Positions 8,239 through 16,781 are shown, counted from the stretch's first letter. The stretch is 41,790 nucleotides of DNA from Bacteroidota bacterium (GCA_021323535.1 JAJONO010000041.1:1-41790), one strand, 5' to 3'. Made by a program: numbers and translations. The notes: generated from the letters alone by a model not told the origin.

Positions 8239-9512
8239 TAACTGATCATATCAAATCCGCAATACGGCACGAGTACCTTTGGGATTTTGATACCGTTTTC
8301 GGTTTGGTTGTTTTCGAGTAATGCTGCTACAATTCTTGGTAAAGCTAAGGCGCTTCCGTTAAGACTGTGCGCCAATTGTGTTTTTCCGTTGGCATCTTTG
8401 AAACGGCATTTCAGGCGGTTTGTCTGAAAGGTTTCGAAGTTACTTACACTGCTAACCTCTAACCAACGCTGTTGCGCGGCACTCCACACTTCCATATCGT
8501 AAGTAAGTGCGCTTCCAAAGCTCATATCCCCACCACATAATTTCAGAGTACGGAATGGTAATTCTAATTCTTTTAAAAGCCCTGCAACGTATTCACGCAT
8601 TTCTTCAAGTGTGTCGTAACTTTTTTCTGGATGAACAATTTGTACGATCTCTACTTTATCAAACTGGTGAAGACGATTTAATCCACGAACATCTTTTCCA
8701 TAACTTCCCGCTTCTCTTCTGAAACAAGGCGTGTATCCGCAATTCTTAACCGGGAAATCACTTTCCTTTAAAATAACATCACGGTAAATATTCGTTACCG
8801 GAACCTCAGCGGTTGGAATTAAATAAAGATTGTCGATACCAACATGGTACATTTGCCCTTCTTTATCAGGAAGTTGTCCGGTTCCGTAACCACTCTCTTC
8901 GTTCACTACAATTGGCGGTTGAACCTCCTGGTAACCCTGGGCAATTCCTTTATCTAAAAAATAATTGATAAGAGCTCTTTGAAGACGTGCGCCTTTTCCT
9001 TTGTAGACAGGAAATCCTGCGCCGGCAATTTTCACACCGAGTTCAAAATCGATAAGATCATATTTTGTTGTAAGATCCCAATGTGGAACCGCTTTCGCGT
9101 GGAGCGTTGGTTTGGCCCCATGTTCGAAAACAACTTCATTGTCTTCAGGAGTTTTTCCGTTAGGTACTTTAAAGCTTGGCGTATTTGGCACCTGAACAAG
9201 AAGCGCATGCATTTCGTCTTCCAGTTTTTTTAACTGTTCATCAAATTGCTTTTCCTTTGCTTTCATGTCACCGGTCTTTGCCTTGGCCTGTTCGGCTTCG
9301 TCTTTTTTTCCGGCTTTCATGAGCTCACCAATTTGTTTAGCGATCTGGTTAGCTTCGGCTTTAAGATTATCGCTGTCTTTCTGAATATTACGGCGTTCTG
9401 CATCTTTCGCAAGAACAGCGGTGATAATAGTTTCAGCGTCTTTAAAATTTTTAATTGCGAGGCGCTTGAGCACTTCGTCTTTATTTTCGCGTATGTAATT
9501 TAGTTGTAACAT
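8238..9512 (-). CDS. serS: Seryl-tRNA synthetase
   Basis: A 424-residue class II synthetase that charges tRNA-Ser. The N-terminal antiparallel coiled-coil arm covers about residues 25-105 (KDAERRNIQKDSDNLKAEAN, then QFDEQLKKLEDEMHALL) and binds the long variable arm of the tRNA. The catalytic core has motif 2 FRREAGSYGKDVRGLNRLHQ and motif 3 NGSALALPRIVAALLENNQ; TAEVPVTN precedes them. The length is normal. It appears to head an operon with the lipoprotein gene and ybeY, each joined by a TAATG overlap. Confidence 0.98.
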   Translation of the reverse strand: MLQLNYIRENKDEVLKRLAIKNFKDAETIITAVLAKDAERRNIQKDSDNLKAEANQIAKQIGELMKAGKKDEAEQAKAKTGDMKAKEKQFDEQLKKLEDEMHALLVQVPNTPSFKVPNGKTPEDNEVVFEHGAKPTLHAKAVPHWDLTTKYDLIDFELGVKIAGAGFPVYKGKGARLQRALINYFLDKGIAQGYQEVQPPIVVNEESGYGTGQLPDKEGQMYHVGIDNLYLIPTAEVPVTNIYRDVILKESDFPVKNCGYTPCFRREAGSYGKDVRGLNRLHQFDKVEIVQIVHPEKSYDTLEEMREYVAGLLKELELPFRTLKLCGGDMSFGSALTYDMEVWSAAQQRWLEVSSVSNFETFQTNRLKCRFKDANGKTQLAHSLNGSALALPRIVAALLENNQTENGIKIPKVLVPYCGFDMIS

Positions 9513-9535
9513 AAAATATTATTTATTTGAATAAG

Positions 9536-9688
9536 TCATTTCAGATTCATTTTTCTTCGGATTATTTCCTTTGATTCTTTTATAACTTCTTCATGAGAAA
9601 AAATTTTCCTGTTTTTAAGATCGTCCAAACCTTTCTGAATACTTGTTTTTTCTTCTTCTGTTAGAAGATCAAACCAATCTTTACCCAT
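9536..9688 (-). CDS. Small RelB-like antitoxin-type protein, orphan
   Basis: A 50-residue ORF. It begins MGKDWFDLLTEEEKTSIQKG, continues through LDDLKNRKIFSHEEVIKESK and ends in a basic tail. The order W-[F/W]-D-x-L, then I-x-x-G-L, then [F/S]SHEEV matches the C-terminal half of the short antitoxins paired with RelE/ParE toxins in Bacteroidota. An in-frame TAA lies three codons upstream of the ATG, so no N-terminal half is fused. No toxin ORF is adjacent: serS is 23 bp downstream and rpmA is upstream. It may be a remnant, or a solo protein read with serS. Confidence 0.55.
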   Translation of the reverse strand: MGKDWFDLLTEEEKTSIQKGLDDLKNRKIFSHEEVIKESKEIIRRKMNLK

Positions 9689-9730
9689 TAATTTTTGTTA
9701 TCATGTCACACAAATTTAAAAATTTCTGCA

Positions 9731-9763
9731 ACAAAAAAGCCTACCGAATTATCGATAGGCTTT
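9731..9763 (-). terminator. Rho-independent terminator of rplU-rpmA
   Basis: On the minus strand GCCTATCG and CGGTAGGC (9739-9746 with 9753-9760, one mismatch) form a stem flanked by AAA/TTT. It is followed by TTTTTTGT (9731-9738). It lies about 65 bp past the rpmA stop and separates the ribosomal protein operon from the serS unit. Confidence 0.85.
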
Positions 9764-9785
9764 CCATAAAATAATTCGTAATTAC

Positions 9786-9823
9786 TACTTCGCTTCTGGA
9801 TTCAAGCTCCGTAGTACGAAGTA
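9786..9823. repeat. Inverted repeat after rpmA
   Basis: TACTTCG (9786-9792) and CGAAGTA (9817-9823) flank a 24-base loop with a smaller GCTT/AAGC pair. It abuts the rpmA stop and may help stabilise the 3' end of the transcript. Confidence 0.4.
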
Positions 9824-9824
9824 A

Positions 9825-10082
9825 TTAAGCTTGTGGAACAACCGAAACATAGGAACGGTCATCTCTTTTCTTTTTAAATACTACTTTACCGTCGATCAAA
9901 GCATATAAAGTATGGTCTTTACCAATACCTACACCTTCGCCCGGATTATGCTTGGTACCACGCTGACGAACAATAATGTTACCAGCAATGCAATTTTCTC
10001 CACCGAAAATTTTAACGCCTAAGCGCTTACTGTGTGATTCGCGACCGTTTTTTACTTTACCTTCGCCTTTCTTGTGTGCCAT
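9825..10082 (-). CDS. rpmA: 50S ribosomal protein L27
   Basis: An 85-residue bL27, a protein near the peptidyl-transferase centre. It shows the family start [20 protein letters not shown] and the block [20 protein letters not shown], then [20 protein letters not shown]. The N-terminus is already the mature form, with no cleavable extension of the Firmicutes type. It is co-transcribed with rplU, 72 bp upstream, and ends at a strong terminator. Confidence 0.98.
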   Translation of the reverse strand: MAHKKGEGKVKNGRESHSKRLGVKIFGGENCIAGNIIVRQRGTKHNPGEGVGIGKDHTLYALIDGKVVFKKKRDDRSYVSVVPQA

Positions 10083-10099
10083 TTTCTATTAGTTTTTAG

Positions 10100-10148
10100 T
10101 TTTGAGTTATTAGTTTTTAATTAAACACTAAGAACTAAACACTCAAAA
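10100..10148. repeat. 20-bp imperfect inverted repeat between rplU and rpmA
   Basis: The left arm (10100-10119) and the complement of the right arm (10129-10148) match at 17 of 20 positions, around a 9-base loop. The arms are AT-rich. It makes a hairpin in the intercistronic mRNA. Confidence 0.55.
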
Positions 10149-10154
10149 TTGTTA

Positions 10155-10649
10155 TTAGTCTTTTTTCTTAGTTGTTTTTTTAGCGGCTGCTTTTTTTGCA
10201 GGAGCTTTTTTAGTTGCGGCTTTTTTTGCTGGTTTTGCTTCTACTACTTCTTCAGCTGCAGGAGCTACTTCCTTCTTTTTACCGAAAACTTTTTTCTCGT
10301 ATTTAGCAACTTCGATTTCATCTTTCAGAGTTTCTCCTTTCCCAAGAACTCCCTGGATAAGGATCTGCGTGAAAGACTGACGGTGGTTGTTCCACTTCTG
10401 AGTTGTTTTACGACGTTTCTTTTTGAAAACGATCACTTTATCACCTTTTAAGTGAGTGATCACTGTGGCTGCTACTTTAGCGCCATCTACGGTAGGGTTT
10501 CCAACTGATACTTTTCCGCCGTTATCAATTAATAACACACGGTCAAATTCAATTTTAGCACCCTCGTTATAGTCTAGGCGGTGAACGTAAACTTTGTTTC
10601 CACGCTCAACCTTAAATTGTTGCCCGGCTATTTCTACAATTGCGTACAT
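10155..10649 (-). CDS. rplU: 50S ribosomal protein L21 with basic C-terminal tail
   Basis: A 164-residue bL21. The family domain occupies about residues 1-105: MYAIVEIAGQQFKVERGNKV at the start, and VIVFKKKRRKTTQKWNNHRQ in the conserved RNA-binding loop. The usual bL21 length is about 103. A further 60 residues follow, ending in alternating Ala/Lys blocks (AKKAATKKAPAKKAAAKKTT), probably a disordered rRNA-binding tail. Such Lys-Ala tails occur on L21 in this phylum. It is first in the rplU-rpmA operon. Confidence 0.97.
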   Translation of the reverse strand: MYAIVEIAGQQFKVERGNKVYVHRLDYNEGAKIEFDRVLLIDNGGKVSVGNPTVDGAKVAATVITHLKGDKVIVFKKKRRKTTQKWNNHRQSFTQILIQGVLGKGETLKDEIEVAKYEKKVFGKKKEVAPAAEEVVEAKPAKKAATKKAPAKKAAAKKTTKKKD

Positions 10650-10694
10650 GCTTTTAAATTTAATTTGTTAATACTATCCCTTTTTAAGGGGACG

Positions 10695-10726
10695 CAAATA
10701 TACGTATTTACTATAAACCTGCCAAA
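10695..10726 (-). promoter_or_regulatory. rplU-rpmA promoter
   Basis: On the minus strand, TTTG (10723-10726), a 20-bp spacer and TATATTTG (10695-10702) give both Bacteroidota promoter elements. The leader to the rplU ATG is about 40 nt and holds a small CCCTT/AAGGG hairpin (10678-10690), a possible site for autoregulation. Confidence 0.8.
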
Positions 10727-10817
10727 TTTTGAGTGCCCAAAACATCTAAACTCTATAATCCAAGAGTAAAGAATCAGGAAACAAGAAGTTTTTTGGTTTT
10801 AACTTTTTGAAATTCAA

Positions 10818-11699
10818 TTATTTAGATGCTTCAATATGTTCTACGTCAACATAACCGTTCGTCATTACCCCGTAAATTCTCACTTTTTGTCCAGGTTTTA
10901 AAATATTGTTTTTGTTGTCATGAAACTTAATATCTGATTTTTTATAGTTCTTAGGAAGGTCCTCCATTTGAGATGCTTTGTTTCCAACAATCACCCTCAG
11001 TTTAACGGGCTCTTTGTTTCCCTTAGATAGAAGATTAATGTTAAACTGATTGCCAATAACGAATCCAAAGCCAGGAACCTCAATTACACCTTCAGAATAA
11101 ATCAGTTTTTTATCGAGGCTCTTGTCCTTTGCGTTAGCCGGCGTTACTTCAATCGCTCCGGCTTTAGTATAATCGTATCCTGTATCTTCTATTTTTTCAA
11201 TTTTAGAACATTTGAAGCGGTGAGTGGCCACGCCGGTAACTTTAACTTTGTCGCCACTCATTATCTTTTGTCCGTTGTTATCCGTAATCACAAGATCAGA
11301 CTCAGCATATTTATCTTTCAATTCCACCATCGTATTATTCTCACCATTTCCTATTTTAATGGAGCCCGAGATATGTTCAGGTGTTCCGCGGATCTGTAAC
11401 GGACGTAACCAGAGATCAAAATACGTTTCCTTTTTCTTATCGCTTGTATAAAATAAGAGCGGTGTTTTTACATACGCTTCAAAAATAACTGTTCTGTTTT
11501 TTAAAGAATCTTCAGTATAATTTTCAAAAGCAATTTCAACAGGAATGCTAAGCTTTACATCTCTCAGAGAGTCTTCAAGATGTTTTTGTTTGTAGGCAGC
11601 TGATTCTCTTACAGAATTTCGTTTTTCAGAAGATCCGCCGCCGCAGGAAACAAGGATCGATGCCAGGATAATGCCCGGGACAAGAATTTTTATTTTCAT
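10818..11699 (-). CDS. Lipoprotein with two OB-fold-like repeats
   Basis: A 293-residue predicted lipoprotein: MKIKILVPGIILASILVSC with a lipobox (LVSC) followed by GGG. Two related segments appear. Around residues 130-155 is SDLVITDNNGQKIMSGDKVK followed by VTGVATHRF. At the C-terminus is SDIKFHDNKNNILKPGQKVR followed by IYGVMTNGY. The spacing and the GDKVKVxGV core resemble OB-fold (tRNA_anti-like) domains of exported bacterial proteins. Function is unknown, and ligand binding at the outer or inner membrane is only a guess. It appears to be a single-gene unit between rplU and the EamA exporter. Confidence 0.7.
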   Translation of the reverse strand: MKIKILVPGIILASILVSCGGGSSEKRNSVRESAAYKQKHLEDSLRDVKLSIPVEIAFENYTEDSLKNRTVIFEAYVKTPLLFYTSDKKKETYFDLWLRPLQIRGTPEHISGSIKIGNGENNTMVELKDKYAESDLVITDNNGQKIMSGDKVKVTGVATHRFKCSKIEKIEDTGYDYTKAGAIEVTPANAKDKSLDKKLIYSEGVIEVPGFGFVIGNQFNINLLSKGNKEPVKLRVIVGNKASQMEDLPKNYKKSDIKFHDNKNNILKPGQKVRIYGVMTNGYVDVEHIEASK

Positions 11700-11726
11700 A
11701 CTTTAATGTTTTGGAACCCAAAATTA

Positions 11727-12614
11727 TTATTTCCCTGATGCTTTTGGGCGATTAATCAGGTAGACGCTAAAAATAATAATTAAGATGCTCAAAAACTGCA
11801 TCCAGTTGACGTTTTCAGAATCAAACAGTCCCCACATAATTGCCACAACCGGTATAAGGTAAGTACACGTGGAAGCGAAGACAGCGCCGGCTTCCCGGAT
11901 TAAAACGTTATATGCAATTACGGATAAAGCGGTGCCTACAACTGCAAGAATTGTGAGGTAGCCAAGCGAAGAAAGGGAGGCGGGATTGTTCTGAAAATGT
12001 TCCGTAAAATCACTGAATCCGAAAAGATAGATCAAACTCACAGGTCCAGTAAATGTAAACGCCCATACAGTAGCCTGCACAGGATTTACATCGTTAAGAT
12101 ATTTTTTAATACCGGTTACTGCAACCGCGTAACAAATTGTGGCCCCTATGATCAATAAACTGTAAAGAGCGTTTTTAGAAGATTCATTATTTGAATCGAA
12201 ATACATTAATGCAGCGGCGGCAATTAATCCCACAATTATCCCTGAAACCTGCATACCATTTGGTTTTAACTTTAACCAGAATGATGCAATGATTATTGTG
12301 AAAAGAGGTGTTAAAGCGTTGAGCATACCCGCGAGGCTGCTGCTGATCTCTGTTTCGGCTTTCGTGAAGAGAAATGCAGGAATGAAATTGCCTGCAAAGC
12401 CCATAATTAAAAGACCGAACCAGTATTTTTTAAGATTAATCTTGTAATGTTTGATAAGCAAGGGCGAAAGAAAAAGAAACGCTATTCCAATACGCAGGGC
12501 CGCCACTTCATTGCTGGAATAAGCCTCAAGTCCCCGTTTCATAAGGATGAATGAACTTCCCCAGATAATTGACAAAATGATAAGTAAAAACCAGGCCTTG
12601 CTTTTATTCTGCAT
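11727..12614 (-). CDS. EamA/DMT-family transporter
   Basis: A 295-residue drug/metabolite transporter-type exporter with about ten membrane helices in two EamA halves. The first starts WFLLIILSIIWGSSFILMKR, with the typical WG(S/T)xF. The second starts at ALYSLLIIGATICYAVAVTG. I chose the ATG at 12614 because it starts at the first helix and TAAATTTG (minus strand, 12624-12631) lies just upstream. The longer frame to 12740 crosses that box and the neighbouring promoter. The substrate is unknown. It is divergent from the CvfB-like gene. Confidence 0.9.
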   Translation of the reverse strand: MQNKSKAWFLLIILSIIWGSSFILMKRGLEAYSSNEVAALRIGIAFLFLSPLLIKHYKINLKKYWFGLLIMGFAGNFIPAFLFTKAETEISSSLAGMLNALTPLFTIIIASFWLKLKPNGMQVSGIIVGLIAAAALMYFDSNNESSKNALYSLLIIGATICYAVAVTGIKKYLNDVNPVQATVWAFTFTGPVSLIYLFGFSDFTEHFQNNPASLSSLGYLTILAVVGTALSVIAYNVLIREAGAVFASTCTYLIPVVAIMWGLFDSENVNWMQFLSILIIIFSVYLINRPKASGK

Positions 12615-12623
12615 AAGAAGCTG

Positions 12624-12631
12624 CAAATTTA
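12624..12631 (-). promoter_or_regulatory. -7 box of the EamA transporter gene
   Basis: TAAATTTG on the minus strand matches TAnnTTTG, with a TTG about 21 bp further upstream. It ends 9 bp before the ATG, so the leader is only a few bases. Confidence 0.65.
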
Positions 12632-12705
12632 ATCGTAATAACCGGCTTTTGGCAATACTTGTGAATTGAAAGTAATAACAAAGAAAAGAACACTGAATTA
12701 AACAG

Positions 12706-12713
12706 TACCTTTG
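12706..12713 (+). promoter_or_regulatory. -7 box of the CvfB-like gene
   Basis: TACCTTTG matches TAnnTTTG. Its last three bases are an in-frame TTG that could be mistaken for the start codon. The -33 region is poor. Confidence 0.6.
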
Positions 12714-12731
12714 CAGCTTAAAAGTCCATTC

Positions 12732-13610
12732 ATGATTCATATAGGAAAAAGTAATGTTCTCACAGTAAAACGCGAAACCGCATCGGGCTGGTATCTTTCG
12801 GACGACCAGAAAAACGAAGTGCTGCTGCCGTTATCGAACACACGCTCACCATTAAAGATCAACGACAGTATTACAGTTTTTATTTATAAAGATTCCGAGA
12901 ACCGTTTAATTGCTACCACTCATATTCCTTATGCCGACATCTACTCCTTTTCTTACCTGCGGGTAACAAGCATGTCGGAAGTGGGCGCTTTTTTGGACTG
13001 GGGCCTTGAGAAAGATCTTTTCATGCCATTTACAGAACAAAGCCCAAACATGCAGGAAGGTGAATCGTATGTAGTTTACATTTACCTGGATGAAGTAACA
13101 GAACGGATTATTGCCTCTTCTAAAATCGCAAAGTTTATCAGCAACGAGCACCTGCAGGTAGAAACAGGAGAGGAAGTTGAACTTATTGTTTTTGAAGAAT
13201 CGCCTCTCGGATACAGTTGTATTATAAATGGTATGCACAGGGGTCTGCTTTACAGAAACGACATTTACAGGCCGGTTGAAATAGGAGACAAGCTTACCGG
13301 CTACATAAAAACAATACGACAGGACACGCTGATTGATCTTACTTTGCAGAAGATAGGATTTAAAAATGTGCTATCCTCTACAGATATTATTCTGGAATAT
13401 CTAAAGAAAAATAATGGATTTCTTAGCCTCACCGATAAAAGTTCACCCGAAGAGATTTCAAAACTATTTGGAATGAGTAAGGCTACATATAAAAAATCAA
13501 TAGGTGTTTTGTACAGGCAACGAAAAGTGTTGATCAAAGACGATGGTGTACACCTTGTTAAAGAAGATTTGAAAACTTCTTCGGTAAACAATGAAGATAC
13601 CGGAGATTAA
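12732..13610 (+). CDS. CvfB-like S1-domain RNA-binding protein
   Basis: A 292-residue protein of the CvfB/YitL family. Tandem S1-like OB domains occupy about residues 1-210: a first GKSNVLTVKRETASGWYLSD block, the S1 signature VTSMSEVGAFLDWGLEKDLF, and IDLTLQKIGF closing the third. A C-terminal winged helix follows (EISKLFGMSKATYKKSIGVL, then RQRKVLIKDDGVHL). Family members bind RNA and affect gene expression and virulence factors in Firmicutes; the target here is unknown. I start at ATG 12732, not the TTG inside the promoter. It is 38 bp before asd, which has its own -7 box. Confidence 0.88.
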   Translation: MIHIGKSNVLTVKRETASGWYLSDDQKNEVLLPLSNTRSPLKINDSITVFIYKDSENRLIATTHIPYADIYSFSYLRVTSMSEVGAFLDWGLEKDLFMPFTEQSPNMQEGESYVVYIYLDEVTERIIASSKIAKFISNEHLQVETGEEVELIVFEESPLGYSCIINGMHRGLLYRNDIYRPVEIGDKLTGYIKTIRQDTLIDLTLQKIGFKNVLSSTDIILEYLKKNNGFLSLTDKSSPEEISKLFGMSKATYKKSIGVLYRQRKVLIKDDGVHLVKEDLKTSSVNNEDTGD

Positions 13611-13624
13611 GGAAGATAAAATAT

Positions 13625-13632
13625 TAATTTTG
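13625..13632 (+). promoter_or_regulatory. -7 box of asd
   Basis: TAATTTTG matches TAnnTTTG and lies 16 bp before the asd ATG, giving a leader of roughly 10 nt. Confidence 0.6.
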
Positions 13633-13648
13633 CCAAAAAATAAATTCA

Positions 13649-14641
13649 ATGAAAATAGCAGTTGTAGGCGCCACTGGCCTCGTAGGAACCAAAATACTGG
13701 AAGTACTTACGGAACGTAATTTTAATGTGACTGAATTAATTCCGGTAGCTTCGGAAAAATCGGTTGGAAAAGAATTAGAGTTCAAGGGAAAGAAGTATAA
13801 GGTTCATTCGATGCAACAGGCTATTGATGCCAAACCTGAAATTGCTTTATTTTCGGCAGGAGGAGGAACTTCACTGGAATGGGCCGATAAATTCGCGGCT
13901 GTTGGAACAACTGTTATTGATAATTCTTCGGCATGGCGAATGGATCCCACAAAAAAACTGGTGGTTCCCGAAGTAAACGCCAATGTACTTCAGAAAACAG
14001 ATAAGATCATTGCTAACCCTAATTGCTCAACCATACAAATGGTAGTGGTTTTAAAACCGCTCCACGAAAAATACAAGATCAAACGCATTGTTGTTTCTAC
14101 TTACCAAAGCGTAACCGGTACCGGTGTTAAAGCTGTGAACCAACTTATGAACGAACGCAAAAACGGGAAGAGCGACGAGATGGCCTACAAATACCAGATC
14201 GATTTAAACGCGATCCCACAAATTGATGTGTTCATGGATAACGGTTACACCAAGGAAGAAATGAAAATGGTGAACGAAACCCAAAAGATCATGGGCGATG
14301 ATTCTATCAAAGTAACCGCTACAACTGTGCGTATTCCTGTAATGGGCGGGCACAGTGAAAGCGTGAACATTGAATTTGAAAAAGATTTTGATGTGAATGA
14401 AGTTATCTCTCTTCTTAAAAATACTCCCGGAATTATTTTACAGGACGATATCAAAAACCAGGTGTATCCAATGCCAATGAACGCTCACAATAAAGATGAA
14501 GTTTTTGTTGGAAGGATACGCAGAGACGAATCACAGGCCAACACCTTAAACATGTGGATCGTTGCCGATAATCTTCGCAAAGGAGCTGCTACAAACGCAG
14601 TGCAGATCGCGGAATACCTCGTAAAATCGGGGTTGATCTAA
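13649..14641 (+). CDS. asd: Aspartate-semialdehyde dehydrogenase
   Basis: A 330-residue enzyme that reduces aspartyl phosphate to aspartate semialdehyde with NADPH, the branch point to lysine/diaminopimelate, threonine and methionine. It has the NADP motif VVGATGLVGTKILEVL at the start, SAGGGTSLEWA, the catalytic cysteine in ANPNCSTIQMVV, and the base histidine in MGGHSESVN. The length is normal. It ends at a strong bidirectional hairpin. No other pathway genes are nearby. Confidence 0.97.
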   Translation: MKIAVVGATGLVGTKILEVLTERNFNVTELIPVASEKSVGKELEFKGKKYKVHSMQQAIDAKPEIALFSAGGGTSLEWADKFAAVGTTVIDNSSAWRMDPTKKLVVPEVNANVLQKTDKIIANPNCSTIQMVVVLKPLHEKYKIKRIVVSTYQSVTGTGVKAVNQLMNERKNGKSDEMAYKYQIDLNAIPQIDVFMDNGYTKEEMKMVNETQKIMGDDSIKVTATTVRIPVMGGHSESVNIEFEKDFDVNEVISLLKNTPGIILQDDIKNQVYPMPMNAHNKDEVFVGRIRRDESQANTLNMWIVADNLRKGAATNAVQIAEYLVKSGLI

Positions 14642-14651
14642 ATTCTATATT

Positions 14652-14688
14652 AAGCCACACGCTGAAGCTTTTAGCGTGTGGCTTTAAA
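14652..14688. terminator. Bidirectional terminator between asd and the T9SS BNR gene
   Basis: A perfect 12-bp stem (AAGCCACACGCT at 14652-14663 with 14673-14684) closes a 9-base loop and is followed by TTTAAAAT. It lies between convergent stop codons. The T tract is short on the plus strand. Confidence 0.85.
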
Positions 14689-14696
14689 ATATGAAA

Positions 14697-16781
14697 TTAT
14701 TGCAGAATTATCTTTTGAATTTTTATACCTGCCGGCGTAATTAGTTTTACGAAGTAAACTCCCCTGGGCTCATCGCTCAAATCAACACTTAGTACATCAC
14801 TGGTAATAAAACTGTCGGAATAAATCAATGCTCCTATCTGGTTATACACGAACATTTGCATATTGTCTCCGCTTTTACTGTTAATGTAAACAAGTCCTGA
14901 GCTTGGATTCGGGAACACTTCCAACTGGGATACAATTTGCTGCTTTTTAATTGCGTTAGCTATCGATGAATAATTATAAACCCCTGCGTCAGTACCTGCA
15001 TATATCTTAACCCCGTCTGCCGATAAATTTCTTACATATAAATTTCCAAGTCCTGAATTAATCAGGCTCCACGATACGCCATTGTCGTTTGATGTGTAAA
15101 CACCGCCACCCCATGCCGATGCATAAAGCACATTGTTCTTCATGCACAGGTCCGTAATATTCATATTGGTTATTCCACTATTTGAAGCAACCCATGCGCC
15201 TCCATTTACAGATTTATAAACTCCCTGTGTTTCGGTGGATACAAAGAGTAGAGTATCTGCGGCTAAAATTGATGTAATTTTTGAAGCAGGCAGGTTCTGG
15301 CTCATGTCCTGCCAACTGCTTCCGTTATTATTTGTTTTAAATAATTCTCCGGTAAAAGTTCCCACATAAATATCCTGATTTTTTAATCCCAACGCGCTCA
15401 TACCTGTAATGGATGAGGTTGCAACAGAGGTCCAGTTAGATCCGTTATTGGTGGTCTGATACACTGCTTGTGGTGTGGCAATGGCGCCTTGTGTTATGGC
15501 AACTACCCTGAATGAATCGCTTTTTAAAACCGACGCTGGTGTTGGCAGGCCAGTGCTTGCGAGGGTCCACGAAGTTCCATTATTATTGGAGCGAAAAACT
15601 TTTTGACCCATAACAGATACATAGGCCCATGAGTTTGTAGTTGTAAGTGCCAATACATTATAGGATGTTAATCCGCTGTTTGAGCGTGTCCATGTTACTC
15701 CTTTGTCTGTAGACGTATATACGCCTGTGCCTTCGCTTCCGGCATAAATAACATTGTTGTTTGCAGTTATGGCGGTAATATCGGTTCCAAGTAATCCGCT
15801 TAACGATTGGGTCCATGATGATGAATTGTTGGCGGAATGATACAAGCCATTTACTGTAGCGGCAAAAACATTGTCGCCATTTGTTTCCAGGGCTTCCACC
15901 GAAGGATAATTATTTGGTAAACCTGTTGGGAAAGGAAGATTTGGGATGCCATTATTGGCGGGTGTCCAACTAGCGCCACTGTTGGTTGACATGTAAATAC
16001 CTTCGGAATATGTTCCTGCAAATACAAATCCGGATTTAATAGTAAAAGACTTTGCCCACATACCCGATGGGAAACCAGTATTTGAAGAGCTCCAGCTCAC
16101 ACCGCCATCTGTTGATTTATACACTCCGGAATTGGTTCCTGCATACAATGTATTACTTTCTGCAGCGACAGCGTAAACAAATGATCCCGCAGGAAATCCA
16201 CCGCCTACCACCGACCAGTTTGCGCCATTATTAATTGTAGAGTATAACCCTATTCCGTTCGTGGCGCCAAACACAGTACCGCCAACGGCTGCAAACGAAT
16301 TAACAGGATAAGTGGCCGGAATACCGTTGTTGGCCAGGGACCAGGACTGACCATTGTCGGATGAAAAATAAACACCAGAAGATGTTCCCGCAAATAACCC
16401 TGATGGAGTGCTTATAAAAGCTGCAACATTCTGATCGGTGAGACCGTTGTTTTTTGGTACCCAGCTTGCTCCGTTATCCTGGGACAGGTAAATGCCATCA
16501 CCATAACTGCCGGCATAAAGGGTGCCACCCGAAGCTGCAAGTGTATTTACTTTTTTCCTTTCCAATCCTGTGTTTACAGGCAGCCAGGTTTGTCCGTTAT
16601 CGGCCGATTTAAACACCCCATTAATGGTTCCGGCAAAAATAGTTCCACTAACGTTTTTTAACGCGTAAGCAGGCCCACCATATGGTCCTTTTGTTTGCCA
16701 TTGTGCCTTACAAGGCAAAATAGTTAAGAGGTTGAAAAAAAATACCGTGCAGCAAATTGTAACTAAGTTTTTCATGTCCAT
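14697..16781 (-). CDS. Secreted BNR/sortilin-like repeat protein with T9SS sorting domain
   Basis: A 694-residue protein. The signal peptide is MKNLVTICCTVFFFNLLTIL followed by PCKAQ; the ATG two codons earlier (16781) is kept, but the one at 16775 is equally possible. The body has about 13 repeats near 45 residues with the Asp-box/BNR pattern, for example VFKSADNGQTWLPVNTGL, IYLSQDNGASWVPKNNGL and VYTSTDKGVTWTRSNSGL. They should build a ten-bladed, Vps10-like beta propeller. From about residue 620 there is a type A T9SS domain, starting VFPNPSSGLVYINS and closing RGVYFVKLITPAGIKIQKII. It is a surface or secreted protein of unknown ligand; Asp boxes here do not imply sialidase activity. Confidence 0.9.
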   Translation of the reverse strand: MDMKNLVTICCTVFFFNLLTILPCKAQWQTKGPYGGPAYALKNVSGTIFAGTINGVFKSADNGQTWLPVNTGLERKKVNTLAASGGTLYAGSYGDGIYLSQDNGASWVPKNNGLTDQNVAAFISTPSGLFAGTSSGVYFSSDNGQSWSLANNGIPATYPVNSFAAVGGTVFGATNGIGLYSTINNGANWSVVGGGFPAGSFVYAVAAESNTLYAGTNSGVYKSTDGGVSWSSSNTGFPSGMWAKSFTIKSGFVFAGTYSEGIYMSTNSGASWTPANNGIPNLPFPTGLPNNYPSVEALETNGDNVFAATVNGLYHSANNSSSWTQSLSGLLGTDITAITANNNVIYAGSEGTGVYTSTDKGVTWTRSNSGLTSYNVLALTTTNSWAYVSVMGQKVFRSNNNGTSWTLASTGLPTPASVLKSDSFRVVAITQGAIATPQAVYQTTNNGSNWTSVATSSITGMSALGLKNQDIYVGTFTGELFKTNNNGSSWQDMSQNLPASKITSILAADTLLFVSTETQGVYKSVNGGAWVASNSGITNMNITDLCMKNNVLYASAWGGGVYTSNDNGVSWSLINSGLGNLYVRNLSADGVKIYAGTDAGVYNYSSIANAIKKQQIVSQLEVFPNPSSGLVYINSKSGDNMQMFVYNQIGALIYSDSFITSDVLSVDLSDEPRGVYFVKLITPAGIKIQKIILQ

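Noticed and set aside
10149-10451. 100-residue Cys/Phe-rich ORF opposite rplU
   Set aside because: It is the antisense of the Lys/Ala-rich L21 tail.
12711-12731. TTG start for the S1-domain gene
   Set aside because: It lies inside the -7 box; the ATG at 12732 begins the domain.
12615-12740. 42-residue N-terminal extension of the EamA transporter
   Set aside because: It crosses both divergent promoter boxes, and membrane helix 1 starts right after the ATG at 12614.
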